Both the position numbers and the translations under genes were made by a program. 14,464 nt of DNA, from contig NWUY0300017805.1 of NCBI GenBank assembly GCA_004151065.3, positions 16,560-31,023 on the forward strand. The letters are read 5' to 3'. The stretch comes from Larix sibirica (Eukaryota; Streptophyta; Pinopsida; Pinales; Pinaceae). The notes beneath the pieces were generated by a model. That model was given only the letters and a program-made list of their open reading frames with translations. It was not told where the DNA came from and ran no database searches. The first letter of the stretch is position 1; every line of letters starts with the position of its first letter. Shown one piece after another: positions 1-8,790 of this stretch.

Positions 1-285
1 ATGCTTGCTACAAAATAATTCATCCAACATATCTTAATACGATGATACTTATGTATATATATATTTTCTCATGAGTATTCCTAGGGGGGTAAGTCAACTA
101 CCCCTTATTATTATATTATTTCTTCTAACTATCTAGTGGGTCTATTTATTAACCATCAACTACTAAGTGAGCCTATTCCCTTATTATGGCCACATTACAT
201 ACATTTAATCCTTGGGTATATTGCTAGGTACCCCTTATTACTATCCATAGGTACATCATATTCCTTCTCCTTTTGCATGTTTCAT
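1..285 (-). repeat. Left direct repeat, probable 3' LTR fragment
   Basis: This matches 2101-2395 colinearly from the first base of the window. Shared blocks include caaaataattcatccaa, ctcatgagtattccta, ttattatattatttcttcta and the gcctattccc / cacattacat stretch. Identity is roughly 80% with small indels, so the pair is old. Because the match already runs at base 1, the true repeat probably continues to the left of the window. The right limit is approximate. A short palindrome, gtttcat-cc-atgaaac, lies at about 280-295. Confidence 0.6.
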
Positions 286-640
286 CCATGAAACATGGGA
301 GGATGCCATATAATATGATCGACTAAGTTATATAATCAACTGGTACCAAGCATGAGCATCCATCCGGCCTAGTGAAATTTGGACATAGGCTCCAACTTCT
401 TCCTTGCCACTTTGATTATGATTCTAGTTGCTCCTTTGGTTCCATGTAGTTGTTGTACTACTTTGATATCACCATGCATTGATTTGAGTTCTACACATGC
501 CTCTATACTTGTTTCCTTTTTGGTTCCATGTTCATTGATGCTCCCAACCTTGCCTTGATGATTGTTGTTTCTCATGGTGGTGTGGGTGCCGATAGAATAC
601 AACCTTAGCTACTAGTTCTTCTTTGTTTATCTCTTGAGCA
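286..640 (-). other. Interior 3' segment of the small LTR element
   Basis: This segment lies between the charged tail of the gag/protease remnant and the left direct repeat. Minus-strand reading gives an open stretch of 77 codons (369-602) rich in Lys, His and Thr, with no domain I recognise. In a full gypsy element the whole pol region would sit here, but there is room for only about 120 codons. No clear polypurine tract was found next to the left repeat. Confidence 0.35.
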
Positions 641-1466
641 TGATGTCCCTTGGGGTCATGTAGCTCCTTAGTTTCTTCTTCCTTTTTATGTCTTTCCAGG
701 GCCTTTTTTTCATGTGCTTTTGTAGCTTTTTCTTCTTATGATTCAACTTCAGACTCTTCATCTGATGTGTTAGTAGGGACTTCAATTATTTTACTTGCAA
801 GGACTTCTTCATGTGCCACCTTAGGCCCTTCTTATTTAGTAAGAGAAATATTTTTAAATGTGAATTTATTTTTCTTATACCAAAGATTCAAGAACTTATT
901 TTACACATTAATATTAACAATATGAACATAGCCCATCCATTGGTATTTCAAAACAATATCCACATCATTCATATCAATAGCATAAAAATATGAATGCAAC
1001 ACATATTTATCCATGTTAATATTCAAATATTTAAACATTTGAACATTTCCATCTCATCATGTTTGCTTTGAATATGCTTTGGGGGGAATTGCAACGGTTT
1101 ATCCAAATTGACATTATGAAATTATGTTTGCTACCAAAGTTTATAGAAACAATGGCCTTCTCTTATTGAATACATCCAAGAACATGTAAAAATAATTTGT
1201 CTCAAGAAAACAAACCCTTAGTGATTTCTTTATCATTCTTCACCTCATGATACCACCTATCTAAAAATACCTTTTCAAATTATTCATCTGAAATTACCTT
1301 TATCTTGGCATGGTTAAGCAATTGCCACTATCTAGCAACATCTTCTTTTAGATTCTCTTTTATCCATACTCTCCAATGATTTACCCATTTTATTATTATT
1401 ATTGTTTATGTATACTTCAATAGTAGAACCGTAATCTTTTCTTGTAAACAACAACTTGCTTTCCAT
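640..1466 (-). pseudogene. gag/aspartic-protease-like remnant with charged tail
   Basis: Read on the minus strand in shifting frames. A possible start ATG lies at 1466. A gag-like stretch (about 1250-1400) contains WQLLNHAKIKVISDE and FEKVFLDRWYHEVKNDKE. Next comes a protease-like segment with FGSKHNFI at about 1115-1140, where families of this kind have D-S/T-G-(S/T)-x-H-N-F-I; the catalytic Asp position reads Asn here. A downstream block MNDVDIVLKYQWM (about 930-970) corresponds to the second conserved protease block. A Lys/Glu-rich, coiled-coil-like tail follows (about 650-800). Several stops and frameshifts make it non-functional. The family assignment comes from motif recognition, not a search. 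The gag part is less certain than the protease part. Confidence 0.6.
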
Positions 1467-2100
1467 AACTTAAAAAATTGAACTAGGGTTTTGAAGAAAA
1501 TCAATTAGTTTTGAGGTGGAAAATTTAAAATGATAATAACCCCACCATCATTTCTTGAAATATATATATTATGACCAAAATTATGAAATTTCATGGTCAT
1601 TTTTCATCTAATGGAGTTTGTTTGATGGAAATCTAGGCACTCTATCAAAAGATATCCAATTTTCAATCCACGTGGTCGTCACTAGAAAAACCCTAAAATA
1701 GTTGATTTTATTTAAGTGACAACTCCACTTCTTGGGCTCTAATTTGTGCAAATTTTTTAATGTATTTTTTGGTGAGAGGAACTCGGATATGTAACTATTT
1801 TATTCAAATTATGTACAAAAGTTTTATAAACCTAGTTGAATACCACAAACTTGTTTTTTACTTAAAAACATCTTCAAAAAAGAAAAAAAATATTCCAATT
1901 TTTCATCCCAAGAAAGAGACTTGATGGCACTTGTTGTGATCCTTAACACATAAATTGAATAAAAAATGATATAGAATCCTTAAAATTTAGAAATAACAAG
2001 ATACATTCACACCATAAACGACACAAGAATGCATAGAAGAACCCTTAAGGCAGGGTAACACCATCAATTACTCCTTATGGAAGGAATCATTTCACAAGCC
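1467..2100 (-). other. Untranslated leader of the small LTR element, no gene
   Basis: AT-rich sequence between the putative gag start and the right repeat, with no coding remnant recognised on either strand. It contains a perfect 12-nt palindrome (atgaaatttcat) within tgaccaaaattatgaaatttcatggtca, and a G-box core CACGTG at 1669-1674. If the LTR is longer than the visible match, part of this stretch (about 1940-2100) belongs to the 5' LTR. Confidence 0.35.
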
Positions 2101-2395
2101 ATGCTTGCTTCAAAATAATTCATCCAATATATCTCAATATAATTATACTCATGAATATTTATACCTCCTCATGAGTATTCCTAGTGGTTCTAAGCCAACC
2201 ACCCTCTATTATTATATTATTTCTTCTAACTATTTAGTGGGCCTATTTATTACCACCAACTATCACGTGGGCCTATTCCCTAATTATAGCCACATTACAT
2301 ATATTATCCCCTTGAATATATCCATAGATGCCCCATATTATCCTCCCCAGGTACATTACATTATCCCAATAGGAACCATTTTCTCCCCACCCACA
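2101..2395 (-). repeat. Right direct repeat, probable 5' LTR
   Basis: Colinear with 1-285 at an offset of about 2100 bp. It contains two copies of gtgggcctatt about 28 bp apart (around 2238 and 2267), and the same arrangement survives with substitutions in the left copy. The second carries a CACGTG G-box core (2264-2269) that has been lost in the left copy. The orientation as a 5' LTR follows from the minus-strand gag/protease remnant to its left. Limits are approximate. Confidence 0.55.
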
Positions 2396-3207
2396 TAGAC
2401 ATCAACTCAATCTTGAAGAGAATCGATAAAAGGGTTTATCAATTTAAATAAAGTATTGAAGACAATCTATCTTCTCTTGGCCATTGCAATTATCCTACTT
2501 ATCCTTAGAATTATTTTAATAATTCTTATCCCCCATCATAATGTTTTATTCCATTTGACCTACTAATCATGACAGGAGGTGTCAATAAGGACTCCAGTGA
2601 GGATAAGAATGACATTCTTTCGATTTTGTGTAAATATTGGACAATCAACAATAAAAAAAATACAACAAATACTCAATACTCAATACTCAATAAATTTGAT
2701 TCTATGTCTAATCAACAATCAACATTGCTTGGTATGAATCCAGTGAAGCCAATTGATAATGCTTAATTGGCACACTCTCTCGATAATGTGTGGCAAGTGC
2801 ATTGCAAGTTTCCCACATACTAACTACAATATATTAAACATATAATGCAAACAAAATGTTGATATATATAGAACCAAGTCATAACAACACATATCTATAT
2901 GTTGATGATGCCATGTGGAAGCTTGAGAGAGCATGCTAGAAGCCATATGAAAGGTTCCAAGTTGAAGATGCAATGATGAAGAAATCCATAAACCAAATGA
3001 ATCATATAAAACACAATTGTTAAATGGAATCTCATTTTTATTAAACCAACATTGTAAGCATACTGCATATCTTGTTTTTTTTTCTACATTGTATTACACT
3101 CCCAATAAATGCATACAACATTTGGTCCAATAAAAAGGAGATATTACCTATGATAATTGTGTTAGTTCAATATAAGCATTGATCCTTTTGCTATGAATCT
3201 AATAATT
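2396..3207. other. No recognisable gene
   Basis: AT-rich sequence with only short open stretches; the one at 2569-2766 (+) shows no motif or similarity I recognise. A perfect 7-bp microrepeat, atactca x3, occupies 2669-2689. A T9 run at about 3072-3080 could be the complement of an A tail of a minus-strand retroposon, but nothing next to it supports that. Confidence 0.5.
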
Positions 3208-3985
3208 GTCATAGTGTATCATGGGTTTGGTGTTTTTTAGGTCACAATATGTTAGAGGATGATTGTGTCAAGGGTCATAGTGTATCATTAGGATAGTGTG
3301 ATTTAGGTTGTCTCATGTTAGGGGCCATATTGGTTAAGGCTTATAGTGCATTAAGTGGTTTCTAAGATTTGGGGTCATAGTGTGTTAGGGGGTATTGATT
3401 GTGTCAAAGTTTGTAGTATTTAAGACCATTCATAATGTATTAGTGGGTTACTATCTGTGAGGCTATAAAGTGTTAAGGGATGATTGTTTCAAGGGTCATG
3501 GGGATCAAGGAATACAATATGTTCATAATTGTAATGCTTAGGCGTTATAATGTATTAGATGGTACAAGTGTTGAGGGCTATGGTATGTTAGGGGTGAATC
3601 ATATAAAGGGTACTAGGGGTTAATTGGTCATAGTGTAATGAGGGGTTAGTTTGTTCAAGGTTATAATGTGCTAATTAGGAGGTGATTGTGCTAGTTGTTA
3701 GGTGTTATGGTGTATTAGAGGGTTATTGTGTTTGGGGTCACATTGTGTCAATGGGTGATTGTGTTAATTGTCATAGAAGTTACATGTTATAATGTATTAA
3801 GGATTAATATGTTTAGGCTCATGGTGTGTTAGGGGTTGGTTGTGTTAAGGTTCATAAAATATTAAGTGGTCAATGTTTTTGAGGTCATATTGTATTAGTG
3901 GATTATTTCATAATGGGATATAAGGCTTAAGGGTCATCATAATGTATTAGGAATTTAGTATGTTAGGGTTTTATAATGTTAGAGG
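3208..3985. repeat. Degenerate minisatellite, about 33-bp unit, C-poor
   Basis: About 20 or more loosely conserved tandem units resemble ggtcatagtgtattagggg followed by ttgattgtgttaagg. Clear units start near 3208, 3240, 3272, 3374, 3622, 3718 and 3816. Unit length is mostly 31-38 bp, with some shorter and fused units. The plus strand is rich in G and T and very poor in C throughout, so the array has strong strand asymmetry. Neighbour-to-neighbour identity is low, which suggests an old array. No coding capacity is apparent. The edges are approximate. Confidence 0.7.
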
Positions 3986-4475
3986 AGTCATTCGAGAAAA
4001 TTTGAGGTTTGAAATGGGCCTCGTAAGGAAAATAATTCAAGCATATGGCACACCAATTTTTTCCTTGGAAAATAACTCCTCGTGAAACTCCATGGAATTT
4101 CCCCTCATTTCGAGAATGGTTCCTAGTGTAAAGCAGGGAGTGCCCATGTTCCAAGAACTTTTCCTTGAGGGAATTGAATAAATTCAAACTTGTGTCCTTC
4201 CTACATCGAGGGGCGATATCTCACATTTGGATCATGACTACTTGAACTAACCCTCAAGGATTTTTTGTAATATATATCCTAGGAAACTCCAAGCACTTCC
4301 CATCATTCCAAGGATGATACCTAGGGTAACCTAGATTTTGTAGAAGCTCAAGGATTTGCCAATATGTCACTAGCAGGGATAAAACTTGGATGGGGAGGAT
4401 AACAATCATTCCTCCAAACCACTTGATCTAGACCCAATTGATATCATATGGCACATCATAATATGCTATAAGTGC
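3986..4475. other. Non-coding stretch with weak internal repetition
   Basis: No gene recognised. A block around 4068-4140 (gaaactccatggaatttccc, then tggttcctag) aligns loosely with 4268-4330 (gaaactccaagcacttccc, then tgatacctag), suggesting two diverged units about 200 bp apart. The motif catatggcaca occurs near 4043 and 4447. A 74-codon open stretch on the minus strand (3963-4187) shows no domain I know. Confidence 0.35.
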
Positions 4476-4508
4476 TTTTTTTTCCAAGGAAAAATCACAA
4501 ATTTTATT
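4476..4508 (-). promoter_or_regulatory. LINE poly(A) signal and A tract
   Basis: On the minus strand an AATAAA (4503-4508) is followed about 20 nt later by a run of eight A (4476-4483). This is the spacing expected of a polyadenylated retrotransposon 3' end, and it lies downstream of the RNase H remnant. The tract is short, and such runs are common in AT-rich DNA. Confidence 0.5.
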
Positions 4509-4779
4509 ATAGAAGAATGAAAATTACATTTTGCAGTGTTTATTTGACACTAATAGAAAATTAAACCAAAATTCAAGATAAAAAACAACCTAGAAACCTA
4601 ATACCATCCTGTGAAATCAAGATCCACATAATCTTGGATAACAATCCCCATTATACATTTAGTTTTTGAAACAAAGATTCAAAAATTCAAATCCTTTTAT
4701 CTTGATCTAGATAAAACCACTTAGTTGACACATTTAAGTTATAGGAAAATAAATAAAATTTGATTTCCACCTGATCCCT

Positions 4780-5282
4780 GAACATACTACAAAACAAATT
4801 TCTAAAAAATATAGACATAAAAAGAGGTTAAAGGAAGGACACTAAAATTGAATCTAGACACCATCCACAACCCCTTCTAAAGAGAGACATCATATTGCTA
4901 AAGATTGACCCTCCTTTGATAAACTATCAACTTCTTAGTTGACTTCTCAAAAACTATGTGAAAATGAAATATAATCAAGCCTTTGATTTATCTCCTTAAA
5001 CTTCTCTTCCACCATACTTAGAAGAATATATTGAATATGAGAATGGACATTCTTCCAATTAATTAGTAGTGAGGAGTCTCGAAAAAATTGAAGACTTTTC
5101 ACTTCCATATCTAGGGTTCATTTTAATAAGGATTCCAAATCCAACGCTTTTTTCAAGTTGTTTGAACCAAAACCCACACAACCCTTGAAATTTATGAAAT
5201 GATCATTATAAAGAAATATAACCCCTTCCAAACTACAAATACCTGATTGCATATTCTAGGCACCATTGAAAAAACCCCATGG
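4780..5282 (-). pseudogene. LINE-type RNase H domain (broken)
   Basis: One minus-strand frame reads through with a few stops. It starts at PWGFFNGA (5282 downward), continues with EGVIFLYNDHFINFKG and GFGSNNLKKALDLESLL, then VKSLQFFRDSSLLINW, and ends with LDYISFSHSF and EVDSLSKEGQ near 4903. This is the order of the RNase H fold found at the C-terminus of plant LINEs. Two catalytic positions look lost: the first acid (FFDGA in relatives) is Asn, and the Glu after the NN motif reads Lys. The Asp in FRDS and the late Asp in VDSLSKEG remain. Stops interrupt the helix near EVN. The domain is inactive by inspection. The short tail to about 4780 is not recognisable. Confidence 0.75.
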
Positions 5283-5640
5283 GAGTGATTTGTGTATAAC
5301 CAAGCCACCGATTTGATGAACATGCATGATATGATAAATCATTCTAAATGAAGATACTATTGCATTTACCCTTGTGAAGATATGAAATGGCAACATAATT
5401 TTTCTTTCAAACAAAATGAAATTTCAAGTGAGAATATAGATACCCCAACAGATCATACAATACAAACCTCTTAGATTGTTAAGTTCAAGTTTTCCACATT
5501 AGGCCTATAAAAATTCTTCAACTAAACCATCGAGCCAAAAATCACATTGTCTTGTGATAGATTTAACCTCCTTCCATATCTGCTGTGTATATGAACATTC
5601 CACTTGTAACATACCCAATACCCTCTATATGATCATTGAG
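5283..5640 (-). pseudogene. LINE linker between RT and RNase H (eroded)
   Basis: Just upstream of the RNase H remnant, minus-strand frames give HVHQIGGLVIHKSLPWGFF (into the RNase H), KIMLPFHIFTRVNAI, and further out TQQIWKEVKSITRQCDFW (5523-5597). Plant LINEs carry a zinc-binding reverse-transcriptase-associated segment followed by a linker of this type. The Cys/His residues of the zinc-binding segment are not visible in a clean pattern. Stops and at least one frame change occur. The call rests on colinearity with the RNase H and on motif recognition. Confidence 0.5.
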
Positions 5641-6649
5641 GTTACAAAACACTAAAAAAAACTCCTACAAATCCAATTTCCCTACCATATCATTCAATGA
5701 TAGAAGCAATGTGATCATAGACATAAACATTAAATTTCAGCTCTAAGAATGTATGCAACCTACAATACCATTTATCTTAAATATGCATACTAAGTTACAT
5801 AAATTCAAAACTGATCAAACTAGAAAATAATGAATCCATAATAGGAAAAATAATAACCAATGTATATTCATAAACAAGCAAAAGAATACTTAAATTTCTA
5901 TGCATCATCCATTGATTGGCTACAAATGAAGAACTTCCACCCAACCATAGGCTCTTTGACACACCTAATCTCTTTGTAATAGAGGCCACCCATGGACAGA
6001 GGCTATGAATCCATAAGGGATAATTATTATTGGGTTGGATCTAGTTCTTTCACTCTTCCCATTTCCAAGAATTCGTAGGTAAATAAAACCAACACTACAA
6101 CTATCCCATTGAACCATTCCCTTTTACCTTCTCAACTTGTATAACACTAGGAATTGGACCCCCTTCTCTGATAAACAATCTCTCAAGCTATTTCAATTCC
6201 CTATAATGCTTCATACATGCCAAATTTATGACATCTATTGCTAGGATTCAAGTATTTTCAACTGTAAATCAATTCCTCTATATCTCAGCCATCACCCATA
6301 TCACATTCAAGGTTTTTAGAAAGTTTATTGGTAACAATATATCCTAATTTCATGACAACCATAATATGGTAGTCTAAGCTCCAAGAAGATGATTTTACCC
6401 AAGGAATAATGAACTAGCACACATAAATTATTAGATTAAATTTGCATGCAAAGGAACGACCAAGTTCCTTCATGCGAAGTCCATGTATCTCCCATTTGGC
6501 AGCCAATCTCAATGTAGGACATATGATAATTATAAAGAAAAGGTCGTGTTTAAATCTTGACATAATGATATTCCAAAAAATCAAAGACAATGTTGATACA
6601 CTGTGAAAACATTGAAGGTTTAATAAATCTAAGGTTTAAAAATCTATGG
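5641..6649. other. No recognisable gene; possibly eroded LINE sequence
   Basis: A 64-codon minus-strand stretch (5795-5989), with KRLGVSKSLWLGGSS and NQWMMHRNL, could be a worn piece of the LINE upstream region, but I cannot name a domain. Around 6150-6530, minus-strand frames give fragments such as AKWEVHGLRMKELGRSF that I do not recognise. No start, ribosomal or tRNA structure is visible. The boundary with the gypsy LTR to the right is unresolved. Confidence 0.35.
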
Positions 6650-6871
6650 TATAATTAAAATAATGTCATTTTCCCTCTTAGTCCCTAAGCCCCCCTTCTT
6701 CCCTTATTGTGGACTCATAGCTCCCATTTCATTTTATTTCTTCATTTGTAGTCATTAGTGTATTTATATTATAAACCATGTACATAAAACAAGGTCACAT
6801 TTGTATAACTTATATCCATTTCATCATTACACATACATTCATACCTTGAGGATTAAAATTAGGGTATTACA
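6650..6871 (-). repeat. Gypsy 3' LTR (left end uncertain)
   Basis: On the minus strand the LTR starts TGTAATACCC at 6871, directly after a purine-rich tract. Its start is well supported by the tract and by the chromodomain-like end of pol just upstream. A TATAAATA box lies at 6761-6768 (minus). A pyrimidine-rich stretch on the plus strand (6671-6705) is a GA-rich block on the coding strand. No matching 5' LTR is inside the window, so the left end (about 6650 or further left) is a guess. Confidence 0.55.
6761..6768 (-). promoter_or_regulatory. Candidate TATA box in gypsy LTR
   Basis: Minus-strand TATAAATA lies about 105 bp into the LTR. Position and sequence are plausible for an LTR promoter, but AT-rich DNA makes chance matches common. 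Confidence 0.3.
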
Positions 6872-6890
6872 TCACCCCCTAAATTTGGAC
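6872..6890 (-). promoter_or_regulatory. Polypurine tract of the gypsy element
   Basis: The minus strand reads AAATTTAGGGGGTGA, immediately followed by TGTAATACCC. A purine tract abutting a TG dinucleotide is the plus-strand priming site and LTR boundary of LTR retrotransposons. It sits about 70 bp after the end of the pol remnant. Confidence 0.65.
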
Positions 6891-6954
6891 AATCCTCAAT
6901 GCACAATCATAACTATGTATAAAACAAAAAATTTATTATAAAAAATTGAAAACA

Positions 6955-7390
6955 AATGTGGGTACACCTTCTGCATAGCATCTTCCATCTCATATGTTAC
7001 CTCATCAAGGATATAATGGGTACATTGGTCATTTAACTATCCCATGGATTTGTTCCATAGCAAAGTGACCTTCTTATCTAGGATGCAGACTGATAGTATC
7101 TAGAATTCTTCTTTCGGTTCCACTTGGATCAAATCCCAATCAATGACATGGTTAGGATGATGCACATATTTAATTAACAAGGATACATGAAATACACTAT
7201 GATGCTTTATTGTATCAAGCAATGCAAATACATATGCAACATGTCATATCTTGTCAAGGATCTCAAAGGAATGTAATATTTGGTTACCAACTTAGAACAA
7301 TTCCCTAACTTCAAGGAACTTCTCTTTGATTTATATTTCAAGAACACATGCTCCATGACTTTGAATTCCCTTAGTATTCTTCCTTTACCT
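6955..7390 (-). pseudogene. Gypsy integrase C-terminus with chromodomain-like tail
   Basis: Minus-strand frames read FKVMEHVFLKYKSKRSSLKL (about 7300-7370), matching the post-core integrase block of plant gypsy elements. Then come pieces equivalent to the HNVFHVSLLKKY region (HSVFHVSLLIKY-like, about 7170-7210), NHVIDWDLIQVEPKEEF (about 7100-7155), and a segment ending DEVTYEMEDAMQKVYPH (6965-7015). The last block corresponds to the end of a chromodomain-like module that, in active relatives, helps target heterochromatin. Frame changes separate the blocks. I see no intact aromatic cage, so chromatin binding is unlikely. Confidence 0.65.
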
Positions 7391-7399
7391 ACATAAATA

Positions 7400-8300
7400 T
7401 TTTTCCTATCCCATACTACCTTTAAATTGTACTTGACCTGCCCATTTGTTCTTCCATATCCTTATTTAACTCTGGTCCAAGGATCACTTTCTTGGCTGCA
7501 TTATCCCAACTTACTTGGGTATTACATTATCTTCCATTCAAATATTCAAATTAACTCATTTTAAATGAGGCATTATATCAAGTATTATATGCAAATTACA
7601 CTAAGTACATATAAACCTCCCACTTAGATGGCTTTTCCATCACATACATATGCAACATACCTTCAATTACTTGATGAACTCTTTTTTTTTCTCATTGGTC
7701 TATGGATGGTATGCTATATTGAAATTCAAATTTGTGCTGAATCCTTTGAATAATCCCTTCCAAAAATTAGAAGTGAATTTAGGATATCTATATGAAACAA
7801 TTGCCTTGGGTATTCCATGCAATTTGGAAACTTCTTTCATGTATATTTCTACTATATTTCTTGCCTTATGGGTTGACTTAATTGGAATAAAATGAGAAAA
7901 TTTTGTTAACTTGTCCAACACTACCATGATGGAGTCATGTTGCCTTACTATTCTGGGTAAGTTTGGGGATGAAATCAATAGTCACTACTTCCTACTTCTA
8001 TTCTAATAATGGAAATGGGCGTAGGAAATTTAGTGATTGTATATTGTCAACCTTTACTCTTTGAAATTCCGTACATCTAGCTATATACTTTGCAATATAC
8101 CTTTTCAGTCCTGACCAAAAATATTGATTCCATACTGCTGCATTTGTCTTTTGGTACCATTTATATCTAGCATAAGGAACATTATGCATATCCTTCAAGA
8201 TATTTTTCCTTAATTCAAAAGAATCTAGAAGCTAAAATCTATTCTTATACACAAGAATTCCATCTTTTATCTTATAATCCTCATATTTCTATTGTACTCA
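7400..8300 (-). pseudogene. Gypsy integrase, zinc-binding domain and catalytic core (broken)
   Basis: The N-terminal part (8000-8260) reads DGILVYKNR, DMHNVPYARYKWYQKT, QYFWSGLKRYIAKYIARC and TEFQRVK. In relatives this region carries an H-H-C-C zinc site; here the first His and first Cys remain, while the second His and second Cys positions read Tyr and Phe. The catalytic core (7700-7978) contains RQHDSIMVVLDKLTKFSHFI and STHKARNIVEIYMKE. The first catalytic Asp survives only in another frame (VVTIDFIPKL, about 7955-8000). The second Asp (SDRD in relatives) is Tyr in IVSYRYPKF. After AYHP a TAG (7700-7702) replaces a conserved Gln, and the catalytic Glu of the following TER motif reads Lys. 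Further core remnants (FAYN, SWDNAAKKVILGPEL, MEEQM) run to about 7430. Confidence 0.85.
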
Positions 8301-8347
8301 TTCTTTTACATAATGAAAATGCTGATGTGAGATGGAAACTTCAAGAA

Positions 8348-8790
8348 TTATGTTTTTAAAATATGATTTGCATATGCTAATGCTATAGTATGCATTGTAT
8401 ATATTCCTTTGCCGAGTTCATCAACAACCCTGTTCTCTTTCCCTTTAACATGCCTAATATCAAAATCAAATTCACAAAGAAATTCCATCCATATTTTTTG
8501 TTTGACATTTATTTTTTGTTGTTCAAATAAATATTTCATACCAATATGATCCATTTTTAACTGAAATTGTCTTCCCATCATCTAATGTCTCCACCTTTCT
8601 AATGCATGTACTATGACAACAAGCTCTAAATCATGAGTAACATAATTTTTCTCATGCTTCGTAAGTTTTTAGGACGTATAATAGATTACATGCCCATTTT
8701 GATTGAGAATCCCTCTGATTCCCTCTTTACAAGCATCAATGCATGACACAAAATCTTCATTTGGATCAAGTATTTAGAGAAATGATGCAC
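8348..8790 (-). pseudogene. Gypsy RNase H domain
   Basis: One minus-strand frame runs from LDPNEDFVSCIDACKEGIRG (about 8700-8765) through KHEKNYVTHDLELVVIVHAL and KMDHIGMKYLFEQQ to DIRHVKGKENRVVDELGKG (about 8400). All four acidic positions expected in a gypsy RNase H are visible: D in CIDA, E in DLEL, D in KMDH and D in VVDEL. Two stops break it, one in the TS-stop-KL block and one before MMGRQF. It follows the RT remnant and precedes integrase, as in all Ty3/gypsy pol genes. From 8460 upward this domain is duplicated at 10570-10900. Confidence 0.85.

Larger units (their letters stand above)
1..2395 (-). mobile_element. Small LTR retrotransposon without pol (partial, decayed)
   Basis: Two direct repeats (1 to about 285 and 2101 to about 2395, roughly 80% alike by eye) flank an interior of about 1.8 kb. 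Within it, minus-strand remnants resemble gag and an aspartic protease, followed by a Lys/Glu-rich tail. No reverse transcriptase, RNase H or integrase motif is visible between the repeats, and only about 360 bp separate the charged tail from the left repeat. The layout fits a non-autonomous gag-only LTR element or an internally deleted gypsy element. The left LTR is cut by the window edge, so no target-site duplication can be checked. I did not find a convincing primer-binding site. The LTR pairing and orientation are inferred from the repeat layout and the minus-strand coding remnants. Confidence 0.6.
4476..5990 (-). mobile_element. 3' part of a plant L1-type LINE (dead)
   Basis: Reading leftward, the element shows an eroded post-RT region, a C-terminal RNase H (4900-5282), a 3' untranslated region, an AATAAA (minus strand, 4503-4508) and an A8 tract (T8 on plus, 4476-4483) about 20 bp further on. 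Plant L1 elements commonly carry RNase H after reverse transcriptase, and this order fits. The RT fingers and palm are not recognisable. The 5' limit is unknown; 5795-5989 is the furthest segment I would tentatively include. A target-site duplication cannot be sought without the 5' end. Confidence 0.65.

Noticed and set aside
650-993. Plus-strand open frames with a Ser-rich start
   Set aside because: They are the complement of the Lys/Glu-rich tail and protease-like remnant on the minus strand; Ser/Phe richness is what the antisense of Lys/Glu codons gives.
1244-1256. ATGATACCACC as a possible primer-binding site (minus TGGTATCA)
   Set aside because: It matches only the first eight bases of the initiator-tRNA complement, and it lies inside the gag-like remnant (DRWYHEV), not next to an LTR.
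1924-1936. GATGGCACTTG as a degenerate primer-binding site for the small LTR element
   Set aside because: The position is plausible but only about 7 of 12 bases match, which is too weak to claim.
2569-2766. 65-codon plus-strand frame as a host gene
   Set aside because: Short, low-complexity, contains the atactca microrepeat and an A8 run, and shows no recognisable domain.
3208-3985. CRISPR-like array
   Set aside because: Units are degenerate, without distinct conserved repeats and unique spacers, and the context is a plant-like nuclear genome.
7510-7527. Second GGGTATTACAT, resembling the gypsy LTR terminus
   Set aside because: It falls inside the integrase C-terminal coding remnant (the block before SWDNAA), has no purine tract beside it, and is explained by coding sequence.
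7650-7895. 81-codon plus-strand frame with hydrophobic stretches
   Set aside because: It is antisense to the integrase core, which matches gypsy integrase in detail. The apparent membrane segments are a by-product of AT-rich antisense.
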